Assembly (NCBI GenBank): GCA_001580565.1
Contig: LRBF01000141.1
Location: 1 to 43,219, forward strand
DNA from: Caballeronia megalochromosomata
Lineage (GTDB): Bacteria > Pseudomonadota > Gammaproteobacteria > Burkholderiales > Burkholderiaceae
Length of the DNA stretch: 43,219 nucleotides
Direction of reading: 5' to 3'
Shown here: in pieces, positions 1 through 8,905 of the stretch
How positions within the stretch are numbered: the stretch's first letter is position 1
Layout of the letters: each line of letters starts with the position of its first letter
The notes under the pieces: model-generated
The model's database searches: none
Told to the model about the DNA's origin: nothing
The model's input: only the letters and a program-made list of their open reading frames with translations
Program-made: the position numbers and the translations under genes

Positions 1-277
1 CGTTGTTGATCAGCACGTCGAGCCCGCCGAGTTCGCGCCGCACGTCTTCGAAGACGCGCTTCACGTCGTCCTTGTTCGCGACGTCGGCACGCGTGCCGGT
101 GATCGACGGCGAAACGGTCGATACCGTGTCGATGGCTTTCGGATCGACATCGCAGACATGCACGCGCGCGCCCGTCGACACGAACGCCTTCGCGATCGCG
201 AGACCGATGCCCGATGCGCCGCCCGTGATCAGCACACGCAGGCCTGCGCGCGGGGTGAGCAGTTTTATGAAATCCAT
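1..277 (-). CDS. Short-chain dehydrogenase/reductase (SDR), N-terminal part
   Basis: This is the first ~92 residues of an SDR oxidoreductase; the gene continues beyond the left window edge. Read on the minus strand, the protein begins MDFIKLL and then shows the Rossmann nucleotide-binding motif TGGASGIG at about residues 18-25. An acidic residue follows beta-2 (VCDVD), which usually means NAD rather than NADP. The window ends at LDVLINN, the conserved NNAG-type motif. The start is supported by AGGAGT at about 284-289, just upstream of the ATG. It lies downstream of a GntR-family regulator on the same strand, so the two may form a catabolic unit. The substrate cannot be inferred because the catalytic Ser/Tyr/Lys half is outside the window. 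Confidence 0.88.
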   Translation of the reverse strand, partial: MDFIKLLTPRAGLRVLITGGASGIGLAIAKAFVSTGARVHVCDVDPKAIDTVSTVSPSITGTRADVANKDDVKRVFEDVRRELGGLDVLINN

Positions 278-389
278 CGAGTTGACTCCTTTCTGGTTAT
301 GCTTTTTGCCGGACGTGCGCCGTCCTCGCCCGGGCGATTGGTGATGCTTATGATTGAGCGAAAAGGCGCACGCATTGCGCCTTCATTGT

Positions 390-1109
390 TCAGCTTTGCG
401 CGTGACGCCGCGTTCGGGCTTCCTGCGAGCGCAGGCGCGCTTCGAGATCGCACGCGGCGTCGCGAATGTCCTTTGCGATGCCTTCGCGCGCCGCGGCGCC
501 GTCGTGCTTCCACAGCGCGTCGATGATCTGCCGGTGCGCCTGCATCGACACGCGCATGTGCGCCACGTCGGGTGCGACCATGTTCAGGAACGGACCGATG
601 CGCATCCACATGTTCTGGATCGTCGCGAGCGTCATCTCGCTCGCGCCGTGCCGGTAGATGCTCGTATGGAACGCGAAGTTGCAGCGCAGGTAGGCGCGCG
701 CATCGTCGGTTTCGACGTGGGCATCCATTTCATCGAAGATGCGCTGCACGGCGGCGACGTCGCCGTTCGTCATGCGCGACGCCGCGCGCTCCGCCACGCA
801 GCCTTCCAGCGCGATACGCACGTCGCGCAACTCTTCGAGCAGGTCGAGTGTCATCGGCGGAACCATGAGGCCGCGCGACGGGCCATCGACCAGCGCGCCC
901 TCCGCGCGCAGACGCGTGAGCGCGGCGCGCACCGGCATGGTGGAGAGACCGACGGCCTCCGCAACGCCGCGCAGGCTGAGCGGCTGACCAGCGGTGAAGC
1001 TGCCGCTCATGATCGCTTCGCGCAGTTGCTGATAGACCTTCGTCGCCATTGTTTCCGTGGCGATGACTTCGAGTTGCGGCATGGGTTGCGCCAGGGATCG
1101 GGGTGCCAC
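390..1109 (-). CDS. GntR family transcriptional regulator, FCD (FadR-like) subfamily
   Basis: A 239-aa one-component regulator. Residues ~20-85 form a winged helix-turn-helix of GntR type (VYQQLREAIMSG, then LSLRGVAEAVGLS and VRAALTRLRAEGAL). The rest is an all-helical FCD ligand domain with the expected metal-site histidines in NFAFHTSIY and MQAHRQIID. FCD proteins usually repress catabolic genes and are released by a small carboxylate ligand. The GTG start at 1109 is preceded by AAGGAA at good spacing; an internal ATG at 1082 is possible but less well supported. The adjacent downstream SDR gene is the obvious target, and autoregulation through the palindrome at 1135-1146 is plausible. The ligand is unknown. 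Confidence 0.9.
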   Translation of the reverse strand: MAPRSLAQPMPQLEVIATETMATKVYQQLREAIMSGSFTAGQPLSLRGVAEAVGLSTMPVRAALTRLRAEGALVDGPSRGLMVPPMTLDLLEELRDVRIALEGCVAERAASRMTNGDVAAVQRIFDEMDAHVETDDARAYLRCNFAFHTSIYRHGASEMTLATIQNMWMRIGPFLNMVAPDVAHMRVSMQAHRQIIDALWKHDGAAAREGIAKDIRDAACDLEARLRSQEARTRRHAQS

Positions 1110-1134
1110 GTGCGGTTCCTTGCTGATCTTTGAT

Positions 1135-1146
1135 CTGTGATCACAG
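1135..1146. promoter_or_regulatory. Candidate GntR operator palindrome
   Basis: The sequence CTGTGATCACAG is a perfect 12-bp inverted repeat placed 26 bases upstream of the GntR start codon. FCD-type GntR proteins commonly bind short, G/T-A/C-rich palindromes near their own promoters, so this is a reasonable autoregulatory site. No binding evidence can be drawn from sequence alone. Confidence 0.45.
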
Positions 1147-1206
1147 TTTGATTTCAGCAGGTGGTTAAGTCAATGGCGAGTGCCTAAGGGATAACCCGAT
1201 ACCGGA

Positions 1207-2139
1207 TCAGAGCGGCTCGATCAGATCCTTTTTTCGCTCGCGGCAATACGCCGAACACGCGAGCTGCGCGGCGCTCGCGGCGGCGCGGATGGTCGGCGTC
1301 GCATCGACGGGCGTGCACAGCGACACGACGATCGGCGGCGGCAGCGGCTTCAACGGCAACTCGACGAACTCGCCGCTCGCGAGCGCATCGCTCACGAAGA
1401 GCGCGGGAATGGCCGCGACGCCATAGCCGTCGCGCACGAGCTGCACGATCGCCGCGACGGAAGGCGAGCACGTGATGCGCGTCTGATCGACCGGCATGTC
1501 GATCTCGCGCGCGAGCGTATGCACGATGTGCTCGAGCGCGACTTGCGGCGCGGTGCCGCGCCCGAAAGTGAGCACGGGCCGCGCGAGCACGCGTTGCGCG
1601 AGGCCCGCGGCGCGCTTCGACAGGAGGCCGCGCCGTGCGATCCAGCGCACCGGATAGCTCGCGACCGCGCTCGACACGATCTTCGTGCTGTCGATGCCTT
1701 CCACGCGAATCGCGATATCGAGCTCGCCGTTGAGCATGCGCCGCTGCAGGACGGAACTCGAATCGACGGTCAGATCGACTTCGAGATTCGGGAAGCTCGC
1801 GTTCAGTTCGGTGACGTAATGCGCGAGCCAGCTATGCACGACGGTTTCGATCACCCCGAGCCGCAGCTTGCCACCGACGATGACTTCGAGTCCCGCTGCC
1901 TGACGCAGCGCGCGCGCCGCATCGACGACGGTCTGCGCCGGCCCGAGCAGCCGTTGTCCCGATGGCGTGAGCCTGAACTTCGTCGACGAGCGATCGACGA
2001 GTTCGGTCTTGAGTTCGTCTTCGAGCGAGCGCACGCGTAACGAAATGGTCGCGGGCGTCGCGTGCATCAGGCGCGCGGTCGCGCGAAAGCTCTCCAGTTG
2101 CGCGAGCGTGACGAAGGTTTCGAGAAAGCGCGTGTTCAT
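1207..2139 (-). CDS. LysR family transcriptional regulator
   Basis: A 310-aa LysR-type regulator. The N-terminal winged helix-turn-helix (residues ~1-60) shows the family pattern: FLETFVTLAQLESF, then ARLMHATPATISLRVRSLE and the wing RLTPSGQRLL. A substrate-binding domain follows from about residue 90 (GKLRLGVIETVV, later LVRDGYGVAAIPALF). It is transcribed away from the hydro-lyase/MFS/5-oxoprolinase operon that begins 218 bases upstream. That is the classic arrangement for a LysR protein controlling the divergent operon in response to its substrate. The length is normal for the family. The inducer is inferred only from neighbours (possibly 5-oxoproline or D-glutamate). Confidence 0.93.
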   Translation of the reverse strand: MNTRFLETFVTLAQLESFRATARLMHATPATISLRVRSLEDELKTELVDRSSTKFRLTPSGQRLLGPAQTVVDAARALRQAAGLEVIVGGKLRLGVIETVVHSWLAHYVTELNASFPNLEVDLTVDSSSVLQRRMLNGELDIAIRVEGIDSTKIVSSAVASYPVRWIARRGLLSKRAAGLAQRVLARPVLTFGRGTAPQVALEHIVHTLAREIDMPVDQTRITCSPSVAAIVQLVRDGYGVAAIPALFVSDALASGEFVELPLKPLPPPIVVSLCTPVDATPTIRAAASAAQLACSAYCRERKKDLIEPL

Positions 2140-2172
2140 GCGATGACGTCCGTTGAGCGATCCGACGTCAGC

Positions 2173-2185
2173 TTAAGCGCGTTAA
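2173..2185. promoter_or_regulatory. Candidate LysR box in the divergent intergenic region
   Basis: The sequence TTAAGCGCGTTAA is near-palindromic and fits the LysR T-N11-A pattern. It lies 34 bases upstream of the LysR start and 172 bases upstream of the divergent hydro-lyase gene. A TTGACA hexamer at 2269-2274 could serve as a -35 for the operon, but I see no good -10 at 16-18 bases from it. Confidence 0.4.
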
Positions 2186-2357
2186 ACAAAGCTTTCAACG
2201 TTGCGGTTAGCGAGGCGTCCACAGAGGCGAAACCCGGGGCAAACCCTGAAGAAAGCGTTAAGAAAACCTTGACAGTACGGGTCGGAATTACTCGCTGGCG
2301 TCGATATTTTTTCGGTCCTAACCTGCATGTCATCGCATCCGACTGGAGATCACGACC

Positions 2358-3128
2358 ATGCCTCGAGACTTTCGCCATCAGGTTCGCACCGGCGATTTCA
2401 ACGGCCCGACCGCGGGCTATTGCGGCGACTACGCGCAGGCCAACCTCGCCATCCTTCCGCAAGCACATGCGGAAGATTTCCTGCGCTTTTGCGTGCGCAA
2501 TCCGAAGGCGTGCCCGCTGCTTGCCGTGGGCGAGCCGGGCCAGTTCGATATTCCGGCGCTCGGGCGAGATCTCGATATCCGCACCGATGTGCCCGGCTAC
2601 AACGTCTATCGCGATGGCGTGCTGTGCGAAGCGCCGCGCGATATCCGCGCGCTGTGGCGCGACGATCTCGTCGTGTTCGCGATCGGCTGTTCGTTCTCGT
2701 TCGAGCAGATGTTGTCGCAGGAGCGCATTCCGCTGCGTCATGTCGATGAAGGCGTCAATGTGCCGATGTATCGCACGTCGATACTCAATCAGGCGGCCGG
2801 ACCTTTTCGCGGCAATCTCGTCGTCTCGATGCGCCCGATGAGCGGCGCGCACGCCATCCGCGCCGTGCAGGTGACGAGCCGCTTTCCCTCCGTGCACGGT
2901 GCGCCGGTGCATATCGGCGATCCGGCGGCGATCGGCATCGCAGACGTGTCGCGGCCCGATTACGGCGATGCCGTGTCCATCCACGAGCACGAGTTGCCGG
3001 TCTTCTGGGCGTGCGGCGTCACGCCGCAAAGCGCGATAGAAAGCGCGCGCCTGCCGTTCGCGATCGCGCATCGGCCGGGACACATGCTCGTCACCGATAT
3101 TCCCAATGCATCGCTCGCCGTGCTCTGA
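2358..3128 (+). CDS. DUF1445 family protein (D-glutamate cyclase / putative hydro-lyase)
   Basis: A 256-aa soluble protein of the DUF1445 (UPF0317) family. Family features seen are the N-terminal [16 protein letters not shown] and [12 protein letters not shown] segments, GCSFSFE in the middle, and [10 protein letters not shown] followed by [11 protein letters not shown] near the C terminus. The length is typical of bacterial members. Proteins of this family are annotated as hydro-lyases, and one characterised branch is D-glutamate cyclase, which dehydrates D-glutamate to 5-oxo-D-proline. The start ATG follows a GGAGAT site. It is the first gene of an operon with an MFS transporter (25 bases downstream) and a fused 5-oxoprolinase. 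That context supports a role around 5-oxoproline. The exact substrate is inference. Confidence 0.85.
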   Translation: MPRDFRHQVRTGDFNGPTAGYCGDYAQANLAILPQAHAEDFLRFCVRNPKACPLLAVGEPGQFDIPALGRDLDIRTDVPGYNVYRDGVLCEAPRDIRALWRDDLVVFAIGCSFSFEQMLSQERIPLRHVDEGVNVPMYRTSILNQAAGPFRGNLVVSMRPMSGAHAIRAVQVTSRFPSVHGAPVHIGDPAAIGIADVSRPDYGDAVSIHEHELPVFWACGVTPQSAIESARLPFAIAHRPGHMLVTDIPNASLAVL

Positions 3129-3153
3129 CACGCGGCCTCACATGGAGAAACCC

Positions 3154-4461
3154 ATGAACACGGAAACGCACTACGCGGGCGCTTCGCAGGAAGACGATCA
3201 CGCGAACGCCGCCGCGAGTCCCGGCATGTTCGGCTGGTATCGGCACACGAGCGCGAGCGAGAAGCGCGCGTTCTGGAGCTGCAAGATCGGCTACGCACTC
3301 GACGCGATGGACACGCAGTTCCTGAGCTTCGCGATCCCCGCGCTGATCGCGAGCTGGGGTTTGACGAACAGCGAAGCGGGGCTGATCGGCACGGTGACGC
3401 TGCTGACATCCGCGCTCGGCGGATGGCTCGCGGGCATTCTCTCGGACCGCATCGGCCGCGTGAAGACGCTGCAGATCACGATCATGTGGTTTGCGTTCTT
3501 CACGCTCGTTTGCGCGTTTGCGCAGAACTACAGCCAGCTACTGATCGCACGCGGCCTGATGGGTTTCGGCTTCGGCGGCGAGTGGACGGCGGGCGCGGTG
3601 CTGATCGGCGAAGTGATTCGTCCGCGCGATCGCGGCAAGGCGGTGGGCATGGTGCAGGCGGGCTGGGCGATCGGCTGGGCGGCATCGGCGGGTCTCTTCA
3701 CGCTCGTGTTCTCGCTGATGCCCGCCGATACCGCATGGCGCGTGCTGTTCGCGCTCGGTGTGCTGCCCGCGCCGTTCGTGATCTTCATTCGCCGCTTCGT
3801 CGAAGAACCCGATGTGCATAAAAAGCAGAAGGAGCGCGACGAAAAGCGCGGCGAGTCCGGTTCGTTTCTCGATATCTTCGGCAAGGACATCTGGCTCACG
3901 ACGATGCGCACCGCGATTCTCGCGACCGGCACGCAAGGCGGCTACTACGCGATCACGACCTGGCTGCCGACCTATCTCAAGAACGAACAGCATCTGAGCG
4001 TGGTGGGCACGGGCGGCTATCTCGCGGTGATCATCGCCGGATCGTATGCGGGGTATCTGTGCGGCGCGTTTCTGAGCGATCGCTTCGGGCGCAAGCTGAC
4101 GTTCATCGCGTTCGCGATTGCATCGACGGTCATCGCGCTGACCTATACCCGCGTACCGATGAGCAACGGTCTGCTGCTCATCCTCGGCTTTCCGCTCGGC
4201 TTCTTTGCATCGGGCATCTTCGCCGGCATGGGCGCGTTCATGACCGAGCTCTTTCCCACGCGCATCCGTGGCTCCGGACAGGGCTTTTGCTACAACTTCG
4301 GCCGTGCCGTTGGCGCCACGTTTCCGTTTCTCATCGGCTACGTCGCGCACGAGATGTCGCTCGGCATGGCCATCGGCACGTTCGCGGCGGCGGCTTACGG
4401 CGTCGTGATACTCGCCGCGCTGACGCTGCCCGAGACGCGCGGCGCGCAACTGAAAGCCTGA
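3154..4461 (+). CDS. MFS transporter (organic-acid/H+ symporter type)
   Basis: A 435-aa inner-membrane transporter of the major facilitator superfamily with about 12 hydrophobic segments. The conserved cytoplasmic loop motif between helices 2 and 3 is visible ([13 protein letters not shown]) and is repeated in the second half ([11 protein letters not shown]). The [16 protein letters not shown] helix and the EEPDVHKK central loop resemble the sialic-acid/aromatic-acid symporter group. I chose the ATG at 3154 because a GGAGA site lies 5 bases before it; the ATG at 3142 overlaps that site. Located between the DUF1445 and 5-oxoprolinase genes, it probably imports the substrate they act on. The substrate itself cannot be read from the sequence. 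Confidence 0.9.
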   Translation: MNTETHYAGASQEDDHANAAASPGMFGWYRHTSASEKRAFWSCKIGYALDAMDTQFLSFAIPALIASWGLTNSEAGLIGTVTLLTSALGGWLAGILSDRIGRVKTLQITIMWFAFFTLVCAFAQNYSQLLIARGLMGFGFGGEWTAGAVLIGEVIRPRDRGKAVGMVQAGWAIGWAASAGLFTLVFSLMPADTAWRVLFALGVLPAPFVIFIRRFVEEPDVHKKQKERDEKRGESGSFLDIFGKDIWLTTMRTAILATGTQGGYYAITTWLPTYLKNEQHLSVVGTGGYLAVIIAGSYAGYLCGAFLSDRFGRKLTFIAFAIASTVIALTYTRVPMSNGLLLILGFPLGFFASGIFAGMGAFMTELFPTRIRGSGQGFCYNFGRAVGATFPFLIGYVAHEMSLGMAIGTFAAAAYGVVILAALTLPETRGAQLKA

Positions 4462-4489
4462 GTTCGACTCTTCTACGATGGAGCATTCA

Positions 4490-7400
4490 ATGATGGGCAA
4501 GCACGAACATCTTCCCGACGATAAGCGCTGGCAATTCTGGATCGACCGCGGCGGCACCTTTACCGATATCGTCGCGCGCAAGCCGGACGGCAGCCTCGTC
4601 ACGCACAAGGTGTTGTCGGAGAATCCGGAGCGGTATCGCGATTCGGCGGTGCAGGGCATTCGCGAATTGCTGGGCGTGGCGCCGAACGAGCCGGTTCCCG
4701 CCGAACTCATCGACAGCGTGCGCATGGGCACGACGGTCGCGACGAACGCGCTGCTCGAACGCAAGGGCGAGCGCACCGTGCTCGCGATCACCCGGGGTTT
4801 CGCCGATGCATTGCGTATCGCGTATCAAAGCCGGCCGAAGCTCTTCGTGCGGGAGATTGCGTTGCCTGAGCTGCTTTACGACACGGTCGTCGAGATCGAT
4901 GAACGCATCGGCGCACAGGGCGAAATCGTGCGTGAACTCGATGAAGCACAGGCGCGCGCGGCATTGCAAAAAGCCTTCGACGACGGCATCCGCTCATGTG
5001 CAATCGTGCTGATGCATGGTTATCGCTTCACGGATCATGAGCGCAGGCTCAAGCGTATCGCGGAGCAGACCGGCTTCACGCAAATCTCCGTGAGCCACGA
5101 AACGAGCCCGCTGATGAAGCTCGTTTCGCGCGGCGACACGACCGTCGTCGATGCCTATCTTTCTCCCGTCCTGCGCCATTACGTGAAGCAGGTCGAAAGC
5201 GAACTCGGCGCGGTGCCGCTGCAATTCATGCAGAGCAATGGCGGCCTGACGGATGCGCATCGCTTTCAGGGCAAGGACGCGATCCTGTCGGGGCCGGCGG
5301 GCGGCATCGTCGGCGCGGCGCAGGTATCGAAGCTCGCGGGCTTCGAGAAGATCATCGGCTTCGACATGGGCGGCACGTCCACCGATGTCACGCATTACGC
5401 CGGCGAATACGAGCGCGAGTTCGCAACGGAAGTGGCGGGCGTGCGCATCCGTGCGCCGATGATGAAGATCCACACGGTCGCGGCGGGCGGCGGTTCGATC
5501 TGCTCGTTCGATGGCGCGCGGCTTCGCGTCGGTCCCGAGAGCGCGGGCGCGAATCCGGGCCCCGCATCCTATCGGCGCGGCGGGCCATTGACCGTCACCG
5601 ACTGCAATGTGATGACGGGAAAGATCGACGCGCGCCATTTCCCGCATGTGTTCGGCCCCGAAGGCGACTTGCCGCTCGACGCCGATGTGGTCGCGCGCAA
5701 GTTCGCGGACATCGCATCGCAAGTGGAAGCCGCGACGGGCATCGCGCGCACGCCCGAAGCGATCGCTGATGGCTTCCTGAATATCGCCGTCGAAAACATG
5801 GCGAACGCAATCAAGCAGATTTCCGTTCAACGCGGTTATGACGTGACGAAGTACGCGCTCGCGTGCTTCGGCGGCGCGGGCGGTCAGCACGCGTGTCTCG
5901 TCGCGGATGCACTCGGCATGACGCGCGTGTTCATTCATCCGCTCGCGGGCGTGTTGTCAGCGTATGGCATGGGTCTCGCCGATGTGCGCGCATTGCGTCA
6001 GGAAGCGCTCGAAACGCGTCTGGACGACGCCTCGCTCGCTGCGACGGAAGACGCGTTCATGCGTCTGGAAAACGCGGCGCGTGCTGAGGTGCTTGCCCAG
6101 CGCATCGAAGAAGCGGCGATCAGCGTCAGGCGCACGCTGCACATCAAATACGAAGGCACGGACACGGCGCTCGAAATCGCGTGGTCCGTGGATGGGCGCG
6201 CCATCGCCGTCGCGTTCGAGCAGTTGTATCGCACGCGCTATGGTTTCCTGATGCCGAACAAGGCGCTCGTGATGGAAGCCGCCGCGGTGGAAGCCGTCGG
6301 CCTTACGCAAAGCGTCGATGACGAGCACTGGCCGCTCGCCGATGATGCGTCGACGCATCCCGAGCCGCTTGCGACGACGCGCATGTTCTCCGCAGGCGAA
6401 TGGCACGGCACGCGCGTATTCGACCGCGATACGCTCGCGCCCGGCGCGCGCATCGACGGCCCGGTGATCGTCGTCGAAAAGACCGGCACGACGGTGATCG
6501 AGCCCGGCTGGCAAGTGCAGGTGACGCGGCACAATCATCTGGTCGTGGAGCGCACGGTCGCGCTCGACAATCACAAGGCGATCGGCACGCAGGCCGATCC
6601 CGTGCTGCTCGAAGTGTTCAACAACCTCTTCATGTCGATCGCCGAGCAAATGGGCGTGACGCTCGCGAACACGTCGTATTCAGTGAACATCAAGGAGCGC
6701 CTCGACTTCTCGTGCGCGCTCTTCGACGCGCTCGGCAATCTGATCGCGAACGCGCCGCACATGCCCGTGCATCTCGGCTCGATGGGCGAGAGCGTGCAGA
6801 CGGTGATTGCGAGGCGCGGCACGACGATGCGCAACGGCGACGTCTACATGCTCAACGCGCCGTATGCGGGCGGCACGCATCTGCCCGACGTGACGGTGAT
6901 CATGCCCGTGTTCGTCGATGGCCACGAAAGCCCGATGTTCTATGTCGCCGCGCGCGGTCATCATGCGGATATCGGCGGCATTTCACCGGGTTCGATGCCG
7001 CCCGATTCCACGCACGTCGATCAGGAAGGCGTGCTGCTCGACAACGTTCAGCTTGTATCGCAAGGACGTTTTCTCGACCGCGAGATTCGCGAAATCCTGA
7101 CTGCGGGCGCGTATCCGGTGCGCAATGTCGAGCAGAACATGGCGGACTTGCGCGCGCAGGTTGCCTCGTGCACGAAGGGCGCGGAAGAACTCGCGCGCAT
7201 GTGCGCCCAGTTCGGGCTGGACGTCGTGCGCGCCTACATGCAGCACGTGCAGGACAACGCCGAAGAAGTGGTGCGCAGAACGCTGACGGTGCTGAAGGAC
7301 GGCCGCTTCGAATACGAATTCGACGATGGCGCGAAGATCGCCGTCGCGGTGTCGATCGATCGCGCGACGCGTTCGGCGATCATCGATTTCGCGGGCACGA

Positions 7401-8125
7401 GCGCGCAGCAGCCGAACAACTACAATGCGCCCGCGGCCATCTGCAAGGCGGCGGTGCTGTATGTGTTCCGCACGCTCGTCGATGACGATATCCCGCTCAA
7501 CGCCGGTTGCCTGAAGCCGCTCGATATCCGCATCCCGGAAGGCTCGATGCTCAATCCCCGCTATCCGGCGGCGGTCGTCGCGGGCAATGTCGAGACGTCG
7601 CAGGTCGTCACCGACGCGCTGTACGGCGCGCTCGGCGTGATGGCGGGCGCGCAGGGCACGATGAACAACTTCACCTTCGGCAACGACGCCTGCCAGTACT
7701 ACGAAACCATCTGCGGCGGCGCGGGCGCGGGTTCCTCGTTCGACGGATGCAGCGCCGTGCAGACGCACATGACCAACTCGCGCCTGACCGATCCCGAAGT
7801 GCTCGAATGGCGCTTCCCGGTCCGGCTCGAAGACTTTCGCGTGCGGCGCGGCAGCGGCGGCGAAGGGCGCTTCACCGGCGGCGACGGCGCCGAGCGCCGC
7901 ATCCGTTTTCTCGAACCGATGACCGCGGTGATCCTGTCGAACCGTCGCCGCGTGGCGCCGTTCGGGGTCGCGGGCGGCGCACCGGGCGCAACGGGCGCGA
8001 ACTGGGTCGAGCGGGAAGGATCGACGCAACGCGAAAGTTTCGGCGCGCGCCATCGCACGCAGATGAATCCCGGCGACGTGTTCGTGATCCAGACACCGGG
8101 CGGCGGCGGGTACGGCGAGAAGTGA
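4490..8125 (+). CDS. Fused hydantoinase A/B protein, 5-oxoprolinase-like (ATP-hydrolysing)
   Basis: A 1211-aa cytoplasmic enzyme carrying both halves of the hydantoinase/oxoprolinase family in one chain. The N-terminal HyuA-like half (to ~690) begins with the ATP-site motif [10 protein letters not shown] and contains [11 protein letters not shown] and [11 protein letters not shown]. The C-terminal HyuB-like half starts near [12 protein letters not shown] and includes [21 protein letters not shown] and a terminal PGGGGYG. This full-length fusion is characteristic of ATP-dependent 5-oxoprolinase, which hydrolyses 5-oxoproline to glutamate; hydantoinase or acetophenone-carboxylase-like activity is the alternative. 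The ATG at 4490 has GGAG six bases upstream. It is the last gene of the operon after the DUF1445 and MFS genes. Confidence 0.9.
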   Translation: MMGKHEHLPDDKRWQFWIDRGGTFTDIVARKPDGSLVTHKVLSENPERYRDSAVQGIRELLGVAPNEPVPAELIDSVRMGTTVATNALLERKGERTVLAITRGFADALRIAYQSRPKLFVREIALPELLYDTVVEIDERIGAQGEIVRELDEAQARAALQKAFDDGIRSCAIVLMHGYRFTDHERRLKRIAEQTGFTQISVSHETSPLMKLVSRGDTTVVDAYLSPVLRHYVKQVESELGAVPLQFMQSNGGLTDAHRFQGKDAILSGPAGGIVGAAQVSKLAGFEKIIGFDMGGTSTDVTHYAGEYEREFATEVAGVRIRAPMMKIHTVAAGGGSICSFDGARLRVGPESAGANPGPASYRRGGPLTVTDCNVMTGKIDARHFPHVFGPEGDLPLDADVVARKFADIASQVEAATGIARTPEAIADGFLNIAVENMANAIKQISVQRGYDVTKYALACFGGAGGQHACLVADALGMTRVFIHPLAGVLSAYGMGLADVRALRQEALETRLDDASLAATEDAFMRLENAARAEVLAQRIEEAAISVRRTLHIKYEGTDTALEIAWSVDGRAIAVAFEQLYRTRYGFLMPNKALVMEAAAVEAVGLTQSVDDEHWPLADDASTHPEPLATTRMFSAGEWHGTRVFDRDTLAPGARIDGPVIVVEKTGTTVIEPGWQVQVTRHNHLVVERTVALDNHKAIGTQADPVLLEVFNNLFMSIAEQMGVTLANTSYSVNIKERLDFSCALFDALGNLIANAPHMPVHLGSMGESVQTVIARRGTTMRNGDVYMLNAPYAGGTHLPDVTVIMPVFVDGHESPMFYVAARGHHADIGGISPGSMPPDSTHVDQEGVLLDNVQLVSQGRFLDREIREILTAGAYPVRNVEQNMADLRAQVASCTKGAEELARMCAQFGLDVVRAYMQHVQDNAEEVVRRTLTVLKDGRFEYEFDDGAKIAVAVSIDRATRSAIIDFAGTSAQQPNNYNAPAAICKAAVLYVFRTLVDDDIPLNAGCLKPLDIRIPEGSMLNPRYPAAVVAGNVETSQVVTDALYGALGVMAGAQGTMNNFTFGNDACQYYETICGGAGAGSSFDGCSAVQTHMTNSRLTDPEVLEWRFPVRLEDFRVRRGSGGEGRFTGGDGAERRIRFLEPMTAVILSNRRRVAPFGVAGGAPGATGANWVEREGSTQRESFGARHRTQMNPGDVFVIQTPGGGGYGEK

Positions 8126-8215
8126 GCGCGCAGGAAGGTTCGGGCTGAAAGCGCGATTGTTGGGCACAATGCTTGCGAAATCCAGAACCGCGACATCGTG
8201 CCCAGCCAATTTGCC

Positions 8216-8905
8216 ATGCGACCCGCCGACCCGGACGTTTCCCCAGCCCTCGAATGCCGCCGCCTCACGAAGAAGTACGGCGGCGGCCGCATCGTGCTCG
8301 ACGCACTCGACTTCGCGCTCGGCGCGGGCGAGTTCGTCGCGGTCATGGGCGATTCGGGCGTCGGCAAATCGACGCTGCTCAATCTGATCGCGGGTCTCGA
8401 TACGGCCGACAGCGGCGACGTGCTGATCGACGGCGCGTCGATCTCCACGCTCTCCGACGATGCCGCCACGCGTCTGCGTCGGCAAAAGCTCGGCTTCGTG
8501 TTCCAGGCGTTTCACGTCCTGCCGCATCTGACGCTGTACCAGAACGTGGCCGTGCCGCTCCTGCTGAACGGCATGCCGCCCGCGCCCGCGCGCGCGATGC
8601 TCGCGGCGGTCGGCCTCGACGGACGCGACGACGACATGCCGCGCCAGCTTTCCGGCGGCGAACTGCAGCGTGTGGCGATTGCGCGGGCGCTGGTGCATCG
8701 GCCGCGCCTCGTGCTCGCCGATGAACCCACAGGCAATCTCGATCCGCAGACCGCGCATGAAGTGCTCGACTTGCTGCGTGCCGAAACCCGGGCGACGCGA
8801 GCCGCGACCGTGATGGTCACGCATTCGGAAGCGGCCGCTGCGTTTGCCGATCGCGTGGTGATTCTGCGTGACGGCGCATTGCACGCCGCGACGCTTGCGC
8901 GATGA
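8216..8905 (+). CDS. ABC transporter ATP-binding protein (LolD/MacB-type)
   Basis: A 229-aa ATPase of the LolD/YbbA/MacB class. It has Walker A GDSGVGKST, the Q-loop in FVFQAFHVLPHLTL, signature LSGGELQR, Walker B LVLADEPTG and the H-loop VTHS. The start is uncertain: ATG 8216 and GTG 8198 are both in frame and neither has a clear Shine-Dalgarno site. The stop overlaps the next gene's start by four bases (ATGA), so it is translationally coupled to the large permease it should energise. Transporters of this class do not move solutes through a channel; they do mechanical work on lipoproteins, envelope components or periplasmic partners. Confidence 0.92.
   Translation: MRPADPDVSPALECRRLTKKYGGGRIVLDALDFALGAGEFVAVMGDSGVGKSTLLNLIAGLDTADSGDVLIDGASISTLSDDAATRLRRQKLGFVFQAFHVLPHLTLYQNVAVPLLLNGMPPAPARAMLAAVGLDGRDDDMPRQLSGGELQRVAIARALVHRPRLVLADEPTGNLDPQTAHEVLDLLRAETRATRAATVMVTHSEAAAAFADRVVILRDGALHAATLAR

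Noticed and set aside
2269..2274. TTGACA as a promoter -35 for the DUF1445-led operon
   Set aside because: No acceptable -10 hexamer at 16-18 bases; retained only as a comment on the intergenic region.
6983..8884. A long minus-strand frame across the oxoprolinase and ATPase genes
   Set aside because: It spans two well-supported plus-strand genes and their gap, and its composition is typical of antisense frames in high-GC DNA.
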